A DNA stretch of 64,000 nucleotides from Rickettsiales bacterium (GTDB lineage: Bacteria; Pseudomonadota; Alphaproteobacteria; Rickettsiales; SXRF01), in NCBI GenBank assembly GCA_041396965.1, contig JAWKXN010000001.1, positions 1,798,001-1,862,000 of the forward strand, in the 5' to 3' direction. Shown piece after piece: positions 8,181 through 16,526 of the stretch. The notes beneath the pieces were generated by a model. That model saw only the letters and a list, made by a program, of their open reading frames with translations. It ran no database searches and had not been told where the DNA came from. Every line of letters begins with the position of its first letter. Position 1 is the stretch's first letter. The position numbers were made by a program, and so were the translations under genes.

Positions 8181-9308
8181 TTACACGGACTCAATTATTG
8201 TCGCAATCCCCTGCCCACCGCCTATACACTGGGTGGCAAGCGCGTATTTTTTACCATGTTTTACAAGTAGTTGCGCGGCTTTTCCGGTAATACGAGCGCC
8301 CGACGCGCCAAGCGGATGTCCTAACGCTATCGCCCCACCATCCAAATTGACCTTATTTTCATCTATCCCCAATTCTTGGATAACCCCCAATGCCTGCACG
8401 GAAAAAGCCTCGTTAAGCTCAATAATGTCAATATCAGTGATACTAAGACCTGCTCTTTTCAAAGCCTTATTGGTCGCCTCTACCGGTCCTAACCCCATAA
8501 TTTCCGGCTCAATACCAGAAGTCGCGAAACTTTTTATCCGCGCGAGAATCGGTAGTTTGTGCTTTTTAGCGTAATCCTCACTACATACCAGCACCGCCGC
8601 CGCGCCATCAGTAATTGGTGAGGAAGTAGCGGCTGTGACAGTTCCGCCCGCGTCAAATGCCGGTTTTAACTCCGCCATTTTTTCCGCTGTGGTTTCTGGG
8701 CGGATACAACCGTCCTTATTTACATTTCCCGCCTTAGTTTCAATCGGCACTATCTCACCGGAAAAATCAGCGCCTGCCGCCTTTTGATGACTTTTAACCG
8801 CAAACTCCTCCTGCCTAGAACGTGGTATAGAAAGCTTTACGCAAACCTGTTCAGCGGTAAGCCCCATAGACATATAAGCCTGTGGCATTTCCTTGTATAA
8901 AGCCGGATTCGGCAGAGGATTAAAACCACCCATCGGCACTCGTGACATAGACTCAACACCAGCGGCTATAAACACCTCACCTGCCCCACAAGCTATTTTC
9001 CCCGCCGCCATATGGATAGTTTCCATAGAAGAGCCACAAAAGCGATTAACCGTAGCCCCGCTTACGCTCACCGGAAGTCCTGCCATAAGAGCGACCATCC
9101 GTCCAATATTCATACCCTGCTCACCTTCAGGAAAAGCGCAACCAACCAGCACATCCTCAATATCCGCCGAATTTACGCTCACTTTCGCAAGTAATCCCTT
9201 TATCACTTGCGCTAAAATATCATCAGGACGACTACGTGCCAACTCTCCCTTATGAGCTGGAGTAAATGGCGAACGGGCATATGCGCAGATTACGGCTGGG
9301 ATGGTCAT
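8181..9308 (-). CDS. Thiolase family acetyl-CoA acyltransferase
   Basis: A 375-residue thiolase. The acyl-accepting Cys91 lies in VNRFCGSSMETIHMA, the catalytic His is in GGAIALGHPLGASGARI, and the second Cys is in CIGGGQGIATII. It either cleaves 3-ketoacyl-CoA in beta-oxidation or condenses two acetyl-CoA. Its N-terminal half (MGGFNPLPNP, MSMGLTAEQV) looks more like FadA/FadI-type degradative thiolases than the PhaA encoded at 55545-56735, so I favour a fatty-acid-oxidation role. It is divergent from the ferredoxin-NADP reductase gene, with 203 bases between that contain a small TGTAC/GTACA dyad near 9388. Confidence 0.85.
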   Translation of the reverse strand: MTIPAVICAYARSPFTPAHKGELARSRPDDILAQVIKGLLAKVSVNSADIEDVLVGCAFPEGEQGMNIGRMVALMAGLPVSVSGATVNRFCGSSMETIHMAAGKIACGAGEVFIAAGVESMSRVPMGGFNPLPNPALYKEMPQAYMSMGLTAEQVCVKLSIPRSRQEEFAVKSHQKAAGADFSGEIVPIETKAGNVNKDGCIRPETTAEKMAELKPAFDAGGTVTAATSSPITDGAAAVLVCSEDYAKKHKLPILARIKSFATSGIEPEIMGLGPVEATNKALKRAGLSITDIDIIELNEAFSVQALGVIQELGIDENKVNLDGGAIALGHPLGASGARITGKAAQLLVKHGKKYALATQCIGGGQGIATIIESV

Positions 9309-9511
9309 AAGTTCCTCCTATCACCTAAAGCAAAGTAGGGTTTATAAACATTGAGAAAGGAATTTTCCTAGGAAGGCAAGGAGAAGTGTACATTTTAGTA
9401 CATAAGCCGAAGCCTGACGACGGAAAAAACTTAAATCAATGGTTATAATAACAAAAAAATCTTACTTTTTCCTTAGTTTATTGCTAAAAAGCAGGAAACG
9501 AGGAATATTTT

Positions 9512-10522
9512 ATGCAAAATTTTGAGACAGACATAGTAATCATTGGCGCGGGACCAGTCGGGCTTTTCGCCATATTTGAGGCAGGAATGCTCAAGCTACG
9601 CTGCCATGTGGTAGACGCTCTTGATATCGCTGGCGGGCAATGTAGCGCGCTTTATCCTGAAAAACCGATTTATGATATACCCGCTCACCCTACCATTCTA
9701 GCTCAGGAGCTAATTGATAAATTACAAGCGCAAGCCGCCCCTTTTAATCCGGTTTACCATTTGGGACAAACCGTAGACAAAGTGCAAAAAACAGGGAATG
9801 GCTGGAGCATTGTCACCTCAAAAAATACCACGATAAATTGTAAGGCAATAATAATAGCCGCCGGTTGTGGAGCATTTGGTCCTAACCGCCCACCACTTGC
9901 CAACATTGAGGAATATGAGGGAAATAGCGTATTTTATCTGGTAAAAAAACGCGAGGACTTCCGAGATAAAAAAGTGGTTATCGCTGGTGGTGGTGACAGC
10001 GCGGTGGATTGGGCGATTTCCCTATCCGAGCTTACCGAAAAACTTTACATAGTGCATCGCAGAGCAAAATTCCGCTGCGCTCCTGAATCCGCCGATAAAT
10101 TAAAACAATTAGCGGATAGTGGAAAAATAGAAATGGTCGTGCCATACCAGCTAGACTCTCTGGAAGGAAATGAAGGAAAGCTCTCATCGGTAATCGTATC
10201 CACATTAGAGGGAGAAAAACGAGCTTTAGAAGCGGATATTTTACTACCATTCTTCGGGCTTTCTATGGAACTTGGCGCGATAGCAAACTGGGGACTTAAT
10301 ATTGAGAACAAACATATAAAAGTCACCCTTCCCCATATGGAAACCTCTGAACAGGGAATTTTCGCTATTGGTGACATAGCCACTTATGAAGGAAAACTAA
10401 AACTTATCCTCTCCGGTTTCGCCGAAGCCGCGCAAGCAGTTCACGCCGCCCGTGCTTTAATTTATCCAGATGAGATATTACATTTTGAATACTCAACCAC
10501 TAGCGGAGTGCCAACATCATGA
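9512..10522 (+). CDS. Ferredoxin/flavodoxin-NADP+ reductase, thioredoxin-reductase-like type
   Basis: A 336-residue FAD/NADP oxidoreductase. The FAD-binding GxGxxG is in IVIIGAGPVGLFAIFEAG near the N-terminus, the NADP-binding motif is GGGDSAVDW about residues 155-163, and the second FAD motif is AIGDIATYEGKLKLILSGF. The conserved CysxxCys of thioredoxin reductase is absent, which places it with the YumC-type ferredoxin-NADP reductases common in alphaproteobacteria. It passes electrons between NADPH and ferredoxin or flavodoxin. Its stop overlaps the start of the next gene by four bases. Confidence 0.88.
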   Translation: MQNFETDIVIIGAGPVGLFAIFEAGMLKLRCHVVDALDIAGGQCSALYPEKPIYDIPAHPTILAQELIDKLQAQAAPFNPVYHLGQTVDKVQKTGNGWSIVTSKNTTINCKAIIIAAGCGAFGPNRPPLANIEEYEGNSVFYLVKKREDFRDKKVVIAGGGDSAVDWAISLSELTEKLYIVHRRAKFRCAPESADKLKQLADSGKIEMVVPYQLDSLEGNEGKLSSVIVSTLEGEKRALEADILLPFFGLSMELGAIANWGLNIENKHIKVTLPHMETSEQGIFAIGDIATYEGKLKLILSGFAEAAQAVHAARALIYPDEILHFEYSTTSGVPTS

Positions 10523-10830
10523 AATCAATGTTATTTTTAGCGACTATATCTACATTCCTAACAATATTTCCTTACCATAATTCATATGCGGCGCGGAAAG
10601 AATGTGTTGCCGGTGGCTGTAGCGGTCAATTATGTCTAGAAGCTAGTGGCGAAATGCTGGTAGGAACCTGCGAATGGAAAGAAGAATACACTTGTTACAA
10701 CACAGCGGCTTGTGAAAAACAGAGTGATGGCAAATGCGGATGGACAAAAACCGATGAGTTAGCGAAATGCCTAAAAGAAAAAGCACAACCAACAAAAAAT
10801 ACAAATACAGGTGAAAATAATGGAAACTAA
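10519..10830 (+). CDS. Secreted eight-cysteine-cluster protein
   Basis: A 103-residue protein with an N-terminal signal peptide (MKSMLFLATISTFLTIF to about residue 25, cleavage after SYA). The mature part has exactly eight cysteines, in the contexts KECVAG, GGCSG, QLCLE, GTCEW, YTCYN, AACEK, GKCGW and AKCLK. This spacing fits the small eight-cysteine-cluster family I recall from proteobacteria; the eight Cys probably form disulfides or bind metal in the periplasm. It overlaps the upstream reductase by four bases and the folD start by about 11 bases, so the three genes are translationally coupled. The function is unknown. Confidence 0.7.
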   Translation: MKSMLFLATISTFLTIFPYHNSYAARKECVAGGCSGQLCLEASGEMLVGTCEWKEEYTCYNTAACEKQSDGKCGWTKTDELAKCLKEKAQPTKNTNTGENNGN

Positions 10831-11716
10831 GATAATTGATGGTAAAGCTTTTGCCGAGAAATTACGTAGTGACATCAAAAAACGTGTAGAAAAACTAAAA
10901 GCGGAAACAGGTAGCACCGCTGGTCTGGCAGTGCTATTGGTGGGAAATGATCCCGCCAGCGAGGTTTATGTCCGCAATAAAGGTAAGCAAACGATAGAAG
11001 CAGGCATGCGGTCATTTGAATATCAACTGCCAGAAACCACCAGCGAAGCGGAGTTACTTAAAAAAATTGATGAGCTTAATAATAATCCTGAAGTTCATGG
11101 AATATTGGTGCAGCTTCCACTACCGAAACATATAAATGAGGAAGCGGTAATAAACGCCATTTCACCACAAAAAGATGTTGATGGTTTTAATATCCTAAAT
11201 GTTGGCAAACTAGCGACTGGCAGTGAAGGCTTTGTCCCATGCACACCACTAGGTTGCTTGATGTTACTTAAGGATTTTTTAGGAGATTTATCCGGCAAAA
11301 ACGCGGTAGTAATCGGGCGCTCTAACATTGTCGGCAAACCAATGGCGAATTTACTGCTTAAAGAGAGCTGCACAGTAACCATTGCCCACTCAAAGACCAA
11401 AGATTTACCCGCCCTGCTTAAAAACACCGATATTGTGGTCGCCGCCGTTGGTCGCCCAAACATGGTAAAAGGACAGTGGCTTAAACAAGGGGCGGTGATT
11501 ATTGATGTCGGGATTAACCGAATCACCTTAGAAAATGGTAAAACCAAGCTGGTTGGTGACGTTGATTTCGCAAGCTGTCAGGGTATCGCTTCCGCTATAA
11601 CCCCTGTACCAGGTGGCGTTGGTCCCATGACCATCGCCTGCTTGCTGGAGAATACTTATCGGGCTTGTGTAAAGCAACTTTCTATTCCCTCTCCCTCTGG
11701 GAGAGGGCTAGGGTGA
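10820..11716 (+). CDS. folD: Bifunctional methylenetetrahydrofolate dehydrogenase / methenyl-THF cyclohydrolase
   Basis: FolD of about 298 residues, which interconverts 5,10-methylene-THF and 10-formyl-THF with NADP. Visible motifs are VLLVGNDPASEVYVRNK (catalytic Lys region), QKDVDGFN, PCTPLGCLMLL, VIGRSNIVGKPMANLLL and ITPVPGGVGPMT. I chose ATG 10820, which has AGGTG upstream; an in-frame GTG lies at 10811. The last residues (IPSPSGRGLG) and the TGA stop are encoded by a 33-base palindromic repeat (11687-11719), so the native C-terminus was replaced or extended by the repeat. Confidence 0.95.
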   Translation: METKIIDGKAFAEKLRSDIKKRVEKLKAETGSTAGLAVLLVGNDPASEVYVRNKGKQTIEAGMRSFEYQLPETTSEAELLKKIDELNNNPEVHGILVQLPLPKHINEEAVINAISPQKDVDGFNILNVGKLATGSEGFVPCTPLGCLMLLKDFLGDLSGKNAVVIGRSNIVGKPMANLLLKESCTVTIAHSKTKDLPALLKNTDIVVAAVGRPNMVKGQWLKQGAVIIDVGINRITLENGKTKLVGDVDFASCQGIASAITPVPGGVGPMTIACLLENTYRACVKQLSIPSPSGRGLG

Positions 11717-11719
11717 GGG
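11687..11719 (+). repeat. 33-bp palindromic repeat, copy 1 (folD stop and thiL leader)
   Basis: The repeat starts CCCTCTCCCTCTGGG and ends CTAGGGTGAGGG. Its first half is a dyad (CCCTCTCCC / GGGAGAGGG). An identical copy lies in reverse orientation at 11999-12031. In this copy the repeat supplies the last sense codons of folD, the folD stop (TGA 11714-11716) and a GAGGG that sits just before the thiL ATG at 11721 and may serve as its ribosome-binding site. Confidence 0.92.
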
Positions 11720-11720
11720 T

Positions 11721-12776
11721 ATGGATGAGTTTTCTATCATCTCTAAATATTTCAAACCGCTTGCCACTAAATTTATCGGAAGCCTTGCTTTATCCGATGA
11801 CGCGGCGATAATCTCGCCACCTGAAAATTGTGAACTAGTTATAACCAAAGACGCTATTACTCAGGGTATACATTTTATTGGAAACGAACCACCTGAACTT
11901 ATCGCCGGTAAAGCCCTTAGGGTTAATTTGTCAGACCTAGCGGCAATGGGAGCGACACCATTTTGCTATTTTCTTGCCCTGATGTTACCCAGAGATTTCC
12001 CTCACCCTAGCCCTCTCCCAGAGGGAGAGGGAACATATTACTGGATTGAGAAATTCACGGAAGGGCTAAAAGATACGCAAGAAAAGTTCAATATTTCACT
12101 AGCAGGCGGAGACACCACGTCAACTGAGGGAAACCTTACTATATCCATTACCGCTATCGGAGCTGTTCCGAATGGAAAAGCCCTCAGGCGCGATGGCGCT
12201 AAAGTAGGAGATGATATTTATGTATCAGGAACATTGGGTGATAGCGCGCTGGGGCTGGAGTTGCTTTTATCACACCAAGAACAGTCAAAAGATTTTGCGA
12301 AACGAGGTCAGCAGACCGAGTCAGTCCTGAGCTATGCCTCATGGGATTTTCAGGAGAAAATACCGGAGGCAATCATAAAAGAAAAAAACCTCATCAATCG
12401 TTATCTAATCCCCCAACCACGCCTAGAGTTAGGAATAGCGTTACGAGACATCGCAACCAGCGCGATGGATATTTCCGACGGGCTGGCGCAGGATATAGGA
12501 CATATCTGCTCAGCATCTGGTGTTGGAGCTATTATACATGCGGATAAAATACCAAACTCAGGAGCGGATATACAAACCACCATAAGTGGCGGCGACGATT
12601 ATGAGCTACTATTTACCGCTCCACCTGATAAAAAAAATATTATCGAAGAATTATCAAAAAAACTTTCACTACAAATCACCAATATCGGGAAAACAACCGA
12701 TGAAAACAAAGTAAAAATACTTGATGAAAATAATAATATTATAGAATTACACAAGAAAGGATTTACGCATTTTTAG
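11721..12776 (+). CDS. thiL: Thiamine-monophosphate kinase with repeat-derived insertion
   Basis: ThiL phosphorylates thiamine monophosphate to the diphosphate. The 351-residue protein has the expected DDAAII motif near residue 27, ALRVNLSDLAAMGATP, AGGDTTS, VSGTLGDSALGLELL and AMDISDGLAQD. It is longer than usual (about 320-330) because of two extra segments. Residues about 93-104 (FPHPSPLPEGEG) are the translation of the 33-bp repeat, and about residues 184-223 form a long polar stretch where the family has only a short linker. The frame stays open through both. The start is four bases beyond the folD stop. Confidence 0.9.
   Translation: MDEFSIISKYFKPLATKFIGSLALSDDAAIISPPENCELVITKDAITQGIHFIGNEPPELIAGKALRVNLSDLAAMGATPFCYFLALMLPRDFPHPSPLPEGEGTYYWIEKFTEGLKDTQEKFNISLAGGDTTSTEGNLTISITAIGAVPNGKALRRDGAKVGDDIYVSGTLGDSALGLELLLSHQEQSKDFAKRGQQTESVLSYASWDFQEKIPEAIIKEKNLINRYLIPQPRLELGIALRDIATSAMDISDGLAQDIGHICSASGVGAIIHADKIPNSGADIQTTISGGDDYELLFTAPPDKKNIIEELSKKLSLQITNIGKTTDENKVKILDENNNIIELHKKGFTHF
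11999..12031 (-). repeat. 33-bp palindromic repeat, copy 2 (inside thiL)
   Basis: This is the exact reverse complement of 11687-11719, inserted in frame in thiL and translated as HPSPLPEGEG after residue 94. The peptide falls between a predicted helix (YFLALMLPRD) and the helix starting at YYWIEKFTEGL, a loop that can probably tolerate insertion. Similar GC-rich palindromes are widespread in proteobacterial genomes, and in-frame palindromic elements are well known in Rickettsia. Confidence 0.92.
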
Positions 12777-12826
12777 CCGAACAACACCGCTAAATTACCA
12801 GCACAGCGACACTTACCTAGCCTCCC

Positions 12827-13395
12827 CTACCGACCTTGCTGTGGCTTACCATTCTCCACTGGAGGAGTCGCGTCTGGCGGTAGCAATTCTAAAAGTTTCG
12901 AAGATATTGCCCTAAACGTGCTGTCCTTATCACGTCCTTCATCCACATACTCTATGCCTAATTTTCTAGCTTCATTAATAGCGCCTATCACTTTATCTAT
13001 ATTATCAGGAGTAACGGGAATTTTTAAGAAAGGAGCATTTTTATTATTACCCGTCAGTACGTCCAATGTACTAATCTCTTTCTTATTATTATAATCGTTA
13101 TACGATAGCTCTAACTGATGCTCTTTTTTGCCAGAGTAATCTTTTTCTAGAACATTCTTTAATTTATCTGCCTCAATTCCAGAAATAGATAGACCATCTA
13201 ATGACCTAATGACAAAAAATTAAAGCCAGGAATCCTATTGAATCCTCTGGTCGCATTATTCAAGTCTTGAACCTGTTGCTTGACCTTATCCTGAATTTGC
13301 TCTACAGGCAGATCAATATCTGGTCTATCATTAGACAATACCGGCTTGACCTGTATTGCCCCCGAGAGATTTTCTTCTACTGGTCTATCACTCAC
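12827..13395 (-). pseudogene. Hypothetical gene split by a -1 frameshift at a slippery site
   Basis: Translation from GTG 13395 (GGAGAA Shine-Dalgarno about ten bases upstream) gives 65 residues and stops at TAG 13198-13200. A second frame, open from 13219, continues to 12827 with VIRSLDGLSISGIEADKL at its start and GKPQQGR at its end, with no credible start of its own. The frames meet at minus-strand AATTTTTTGTC (about 13211-13222). In the upstream frame this reads U UUU UUG, the canonical -1 slippery heptamer. The gene is therefore either a homopolymer frameshift mutant, a sequencing error, or a programmed frameshift; the joined product would be about 190 residues. I do not recognise the family. 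Confidence 0.65.
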
Positions 13396-13547
13396 TACTT
13401 CTTCTCCTAAAAATCAACAAATTGAGCTGTGACCCATCATAGCACAACTAAATCCATAGAAAAAACAACTATTATATGACATTTATGTTACATATTAACA
13501 ATATCTATAATACTGTAATATGGAAAATATAGAATTTTCTCACTATA

Positions 13548-15077
13548 TTAGGAAAACTCCACCTGCCTACCAAACCACATCTGACGGTATGAGACAGCCT
13601 CAGCCACATGGTTTTGCCTTACAATCTCGCTTTTTTCAAGATCAGCTATGGTTCTTGCCACTCTTAACACCCGACTATAACCACGCATTGATAGGCGCAG
13701 CTTCTCAACCGATTGCTTTAATATACACTCGGCTTTTTCGTCAGTAATCACCAATTCCCTTAACATATCACCACTCAAATCAGAATTTGTGCGTCGCAAA
13801 ATTTTTACATCACGAAAACGTATTTTCTGTAGCTCCCGTGCTTCCGATATTCTTTTTGCCACAATTGCGCTAGACTCCCCACCGCTGGTATTTAGCATAT
13901 CAAGAGTGGATACCTCTGGCACCTCAATTACCATATCAAACCGGTCAAGCAATGGTCCTGATATTTTCCCCTGATAATCAGCGGCACAACGTGGCGCTTT
14001 ATTACACGCCCTGCTCTCATCGCCAAGATAACCGCAACGACAGGGATTCATCGCCGCTATTAACTGAAAACGCGCGGGATAGGTAACATGCGCCTGTGCT
14101 CTTGCTACCGACACAGTCCCAGTTTCCAGTGGCTGACGTAACGACTCCAGCACAGCACGAGGAAATTCCGGTAATTCATCCAAAAACAGCACTCCATTAT
14201 GAGCAAGAGAAATCTCACCGGGAAGCGCCCGTTTACCACCGCCAACCATCGCCGCCGGAGACGCGGAGTGGTGCGGATCCCGAAATGGTCGTAAACGTGA
14301 TAAATTACCACCAGCAAGCTTTCCAGCTATACTATTTATCATACTTACTTCTAAAATTTCCTGCGAGTCCATCAGCGGCAAAATACTCGGCAAACAAGAC
14401 GCTAGCATAGATTTACCAGCCCCCGGCGCGCCGATCATCAGCATGTTATGACCACCAGCAGCGGCTACTTCAAGCGCTCTTCTCGCGCTATACTGTCCCC
14501 TTACCTCCGCCATATCAATACCAAATACGGAAGTCGCGGCAACACCTCGCTCTGGCATAGTTAGAACCTGCGTACCCTTAAAATGATTAATAAGCGCAAG
14601 CAGCGAAGATGGAGCTAAAATATCGCCAATCCCAGACCATACCGCCTCACTCCCACATTCTTTTGGACAAATAAGTCCTTTGTCTTTTTCCAAAGCCAGC
14701 ATCGCCGCCGGAAGAACGCCGGATACTGGAAGCAAACTAGCATCAAGCGCCAACTCGCCAAGCGCCAGATAAGAGTCTATCTCATCTTCAGCGAGCACTC
14801 CCATACTAACCAAAATCCCGATGGCTATCGGCAAATCAAAATGGCTTCCTTCTTTAAGAATATCCGCCGGTGCGAGATTTACCACTATCCTTTTAGCAGG
14901 CAGAGCAAGCCCCAGAGAATGTATCGCTGCCCGCACTCGCTCACGGGACTCAGCGACCGCCTTGTCCGGCAAGCCAACAATAGTAAAAACCGGTATCCCT
15001 GATGATAGTTGAACCTGCACATCAACTGTGCGTGCTTCTATTCCCTCAAAAGCAACCGTTGTTACGCGCGCGACCAT
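13548..15077 (-). CDS. comM: YifB/ComM Mg-chelatase-like AAA+ ATPase
   Basis: A 509-residue full-length member. It has an N-terminal Lon-like domain (TVDVQVQLSSGIPVFTIVGL, LAPADILKEGSHFDLPIAIG), a central AAA+ Mg-chelatase domain with Walker A GAPGAGKSMLA and Walker B GVLFLDELPEF, and a C-terminal domain with the four Cys of NPCRCGYLGDESRACNKAP upstream. ComM is a hexameric helicase that promotes branch migration during natural transformation. It is last in the hisD-infA-maf block and overlaps maf by 16 bases. Despite the family name it is not part of the cobaltochelatase. Confidence 0.93.
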   Translation of the reverse strand: MVARVTTVAFEGIEARTVDVQVQLSSGIPVFTIVGLPDKAVAESRERVRAAIHSLGLALPAKRIVVNLAPADILKEGSHFDLPIAIGILVSMGVLAEDEIDSYLALGELALDASLLPVSGVLPAAMLALEKDKGLICPKECGSEAVWSGIGDILAPSSLLALINHFKGTQVLTMPERGVAATSVFGIDMAEVRGQYSARRALEVAAAGGHNMLMIGAPGAGKSMLASCLPSILPLMDSQEILEVSMINSIAGKLAGGNLSRLRPFRDPHHSASPAAMVGGGKRALPGEISLAHNGVLFLDELPEFPRAVLESLRQPLETGTVSVARAQAHVTYPARFQLIAAMNPCRCGYLGDESRACNKAPRCAADYQGKISGPLLDRFDMVIEVPEVSTLDMLNTSGGESSAIVAKRISEARELQKIRFRDVKILRRTNSDLSGDMLRELVITDEKAECILKQSVEKLRLSMRGYSRVLRVARTIADLEKSEIVRQNHVAEAVSYRQMWFGRQVEFS

Positions 15078-15637
15078 TGAGCCCTCTTTAGCAAACGTGA
15101 CGTTTCATATAACGGCAAACCCACAATATTTGAGTAAGAGCCGTTAATCCATGTGATAAACTCCTCCGCGCCCTCTTGAATAGCGTAGGCTCCCGCCTTC
15201 CCCTGCCAATTCCCTGTTTTTATATAAGCCGATATATCTTTATCATGCAACCGTGCCATTTTTACCCTGCTTACCACCGTAACAGTATGTTCTTTGCCAT
15301 TATTTATAATACATACCGAACTATAAACCCGATGCCTGCACCCAGAAAGTAAGCGTAAATATTTTTCCGCTTCCTTCTCATCATCAGCCTTACCTAAAAT
15401 ACGTCTACCACAAACCACTATAGTATCAGCCGCCAGAACTAAACTTTTAGGATAATCAGATACTATCGCCCTTGCTTTTTCCATAGCCATCCGCAAGACA
15501 TAGACTTCCGGTATTTCTTGTTTTCTCACAGACTCATCAATATTAGCGGCGATAACCTCATCAGGCGATATTCCTATTTGCTTAAGCAATTGCAAACGAC
15601 GTGGCGAGGCTGACGCAAGTATAAATCTATTTCTCAC
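15062..15637 (-). CDS. maf: Maf-family nucleoside triphosphate pyrophosphatase
   Basis: A 191-residue Maf/YhdE-type pyrophosphatase that hydrolyses non-canonical or pyrimidine nucleoside triphosphates. The N-terminal LASASPRRLQLLKQIGI, the central VLAADTIVV with GRRILGKADDEKEAEKYL, and GKAGAYAIQEGAEEFITWINGSYSNIVGLPL are diagnostic. It overlaps infA by 11 bases upstream and comM by 16 bases downstream. The infA-maf order is standard in alphaproteobacteria. Confidence 0.94.
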   Translation of the reverse strand: MRNRFILASASPRRLQLLKQIGISPDEVIAANIDESVRKQEIPEVYVLRMAMEKARAIVSDYPKSLVLAADTIVVCGRRILGKADDEKEAEKYLRLLSGCRHRVYSSVCIINNGKEHTVTVVSRVKMARLHDKDISAYIKTGNWQGKAGAYAIQEGAEEFITWINGSYSNIVGLPLYETSRLLKRAQWSRA

Positions 15638-15845
15638 GGAATTTAATGCGTCCTTTAGTCAGATCATAAGGGGTCATCTCCACCACCACCTTATCACCGG
15701 CAAGCACACGTATACGGTTTTTGCGCATTTTACCAGAGGTATGAGCAATCACCATATGCCCATTTTCCAACTCAACACGAAAAGTGGCATTTGGCAATAA
15801 CTCCGTTACCTTGCCCGAAAATTCTAATAATTCTTCCTTAGACAT
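15627..15845 (-). CDS. infA: Translation initiation factor IF-1
   Basis: A 72-residue S1/OB-fold protein, the exact usual length of IF-1, with GKVTELLPNATFRVELENGH, RKNRIRVLAGDKVVVEMTPYDL and the C-terminal GRIKFRE. It binds the 30S A site with IF-2 and IF-3 during initiation. It lies downstream of UPF0262 with a 122-base spacer holding a period-7 tandem repeat, and its end overlaps maf. Confidence 0.97.
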   Translation of the reverse strand: MSKEELLEFSGKVTELLPNATFRVELENGHMVIAHTSGKMRKNRIRVLAGDKVVVEMTPYDLTKGRIKFREK

Positions 15846-15858
15846 AAAATCTTTCTGG

Positions 15859-15907
15859 TAGTTAGTATTTAGTAGTTAGTAATTGGTAATTAGTAATTAG
15901 TAGTTGC
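15859..15907. repeat. Period-7 tandem repeat upstream of infA
   Basis: Seven heptamers in a row: TAGTTAG, TATTTAG, TAGTTAG, TAATTGG, TAATTAG, TAATTAG, TAGTTGC. It lies 14 bases from the infA start codon (minus strand), in the infA leader, so it could affect the infA leader mRNA. It shares its period, but not its sequence, with the tracts at 3983, 46204 and 46563. Confidence 0.75.
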
Positions 15908-15967
15908 CATGTAGTCAATATAATTTACTAATTCCTGAAACTTGGCGACCTACAACTAAAAACCACT

Positions 15968-16435
15968 CTACCTTATATGCAAAACACAAATAAGTGTAAA
16001 TAATCTTCTAGCGGTTGGCATATCAACCACTATCCTATCTCTTAATATATCCTGTAATCTCTCAGATCCTTCATTATGGATACCACGCCTACCCATATCA
16101 ATTGCCTCTATCTTACTGGGGTTACCTGATGATATAGCCGCCTGATAGCTCTCAAAAATCATAAAATAGTCACGAATAATCCCTCTAAGAGGAGCAACCG
16201 ACAATATAACCTTAGCGTCTTTCCCTTCCGCCGGAGAATAAACTCCAAGCACCAGCTTACCTTCCTCAATTGACAGATGAACATCATACGGACCACTTTT
16301 CATACAGCGTGGTTCAAAACAATTTTCATCCAAAATATCGGAAATAGCTAGATCACGCTCATTTTCCGCTTCTTTTGAACGTTTCTTCATGCTGCTTTCA
16401 TCAAGCGTAATATTTGCTATTCTTTCTGGTTTCAT
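15968..16435 (-). CDS. UPF0262 family protein
   Basis: A 155-residue protein matching the alphaproteobacterial UPF0262 family: RIANITLDESS at the start, RDLAISDILDENCFEP, GPYDVHLSIEEGKLVL, PLRGIIRDYFMIFESYQAAI and IDMGRRGIHNEGSERLQDIL. The function is unknown. Its place between hisD and infA is conserved across alphaproteobacteria and is a useful taxonomic marker here. It follows hisD by about 90 bases. Confidence 0.9.
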   Translation of the reverse strand: MKPERIANITLDESSMKKRSKEAENERDLAISDILDENCFEPRCMKSGPYDVHLSIEEGKLVLGVYSPAEGKDAKVILSVAPLRGIIRDYFMIFESYQAAISSGNPSKIEAIDMGRRGIHNEGSERLQDILRDRIVVDMPTARRLFTLICVLHIR

Positions 16436-16526
16436 AACATTATATATTATAACGGTGATAGTTATTAATAAATTAACGAAATACAGAATTCATCCGATTA
16501 TCAGTACAAATATAGTCCAAAATATG

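Noticed and set aside
9360..9440. Promoter or operator from the TGTAC/GTACA dyad
   Set aside because: The arms are only five bases, which is expected by chance in a spacer of this size.
13548..15077. Cobaltochelatase AAA subunit
   Set aside because: The Mg-chelatase-like domain belongs to a full-length YifB/ComM protein with the Lon-like N-terminal domain, not to a chelatase subunit.
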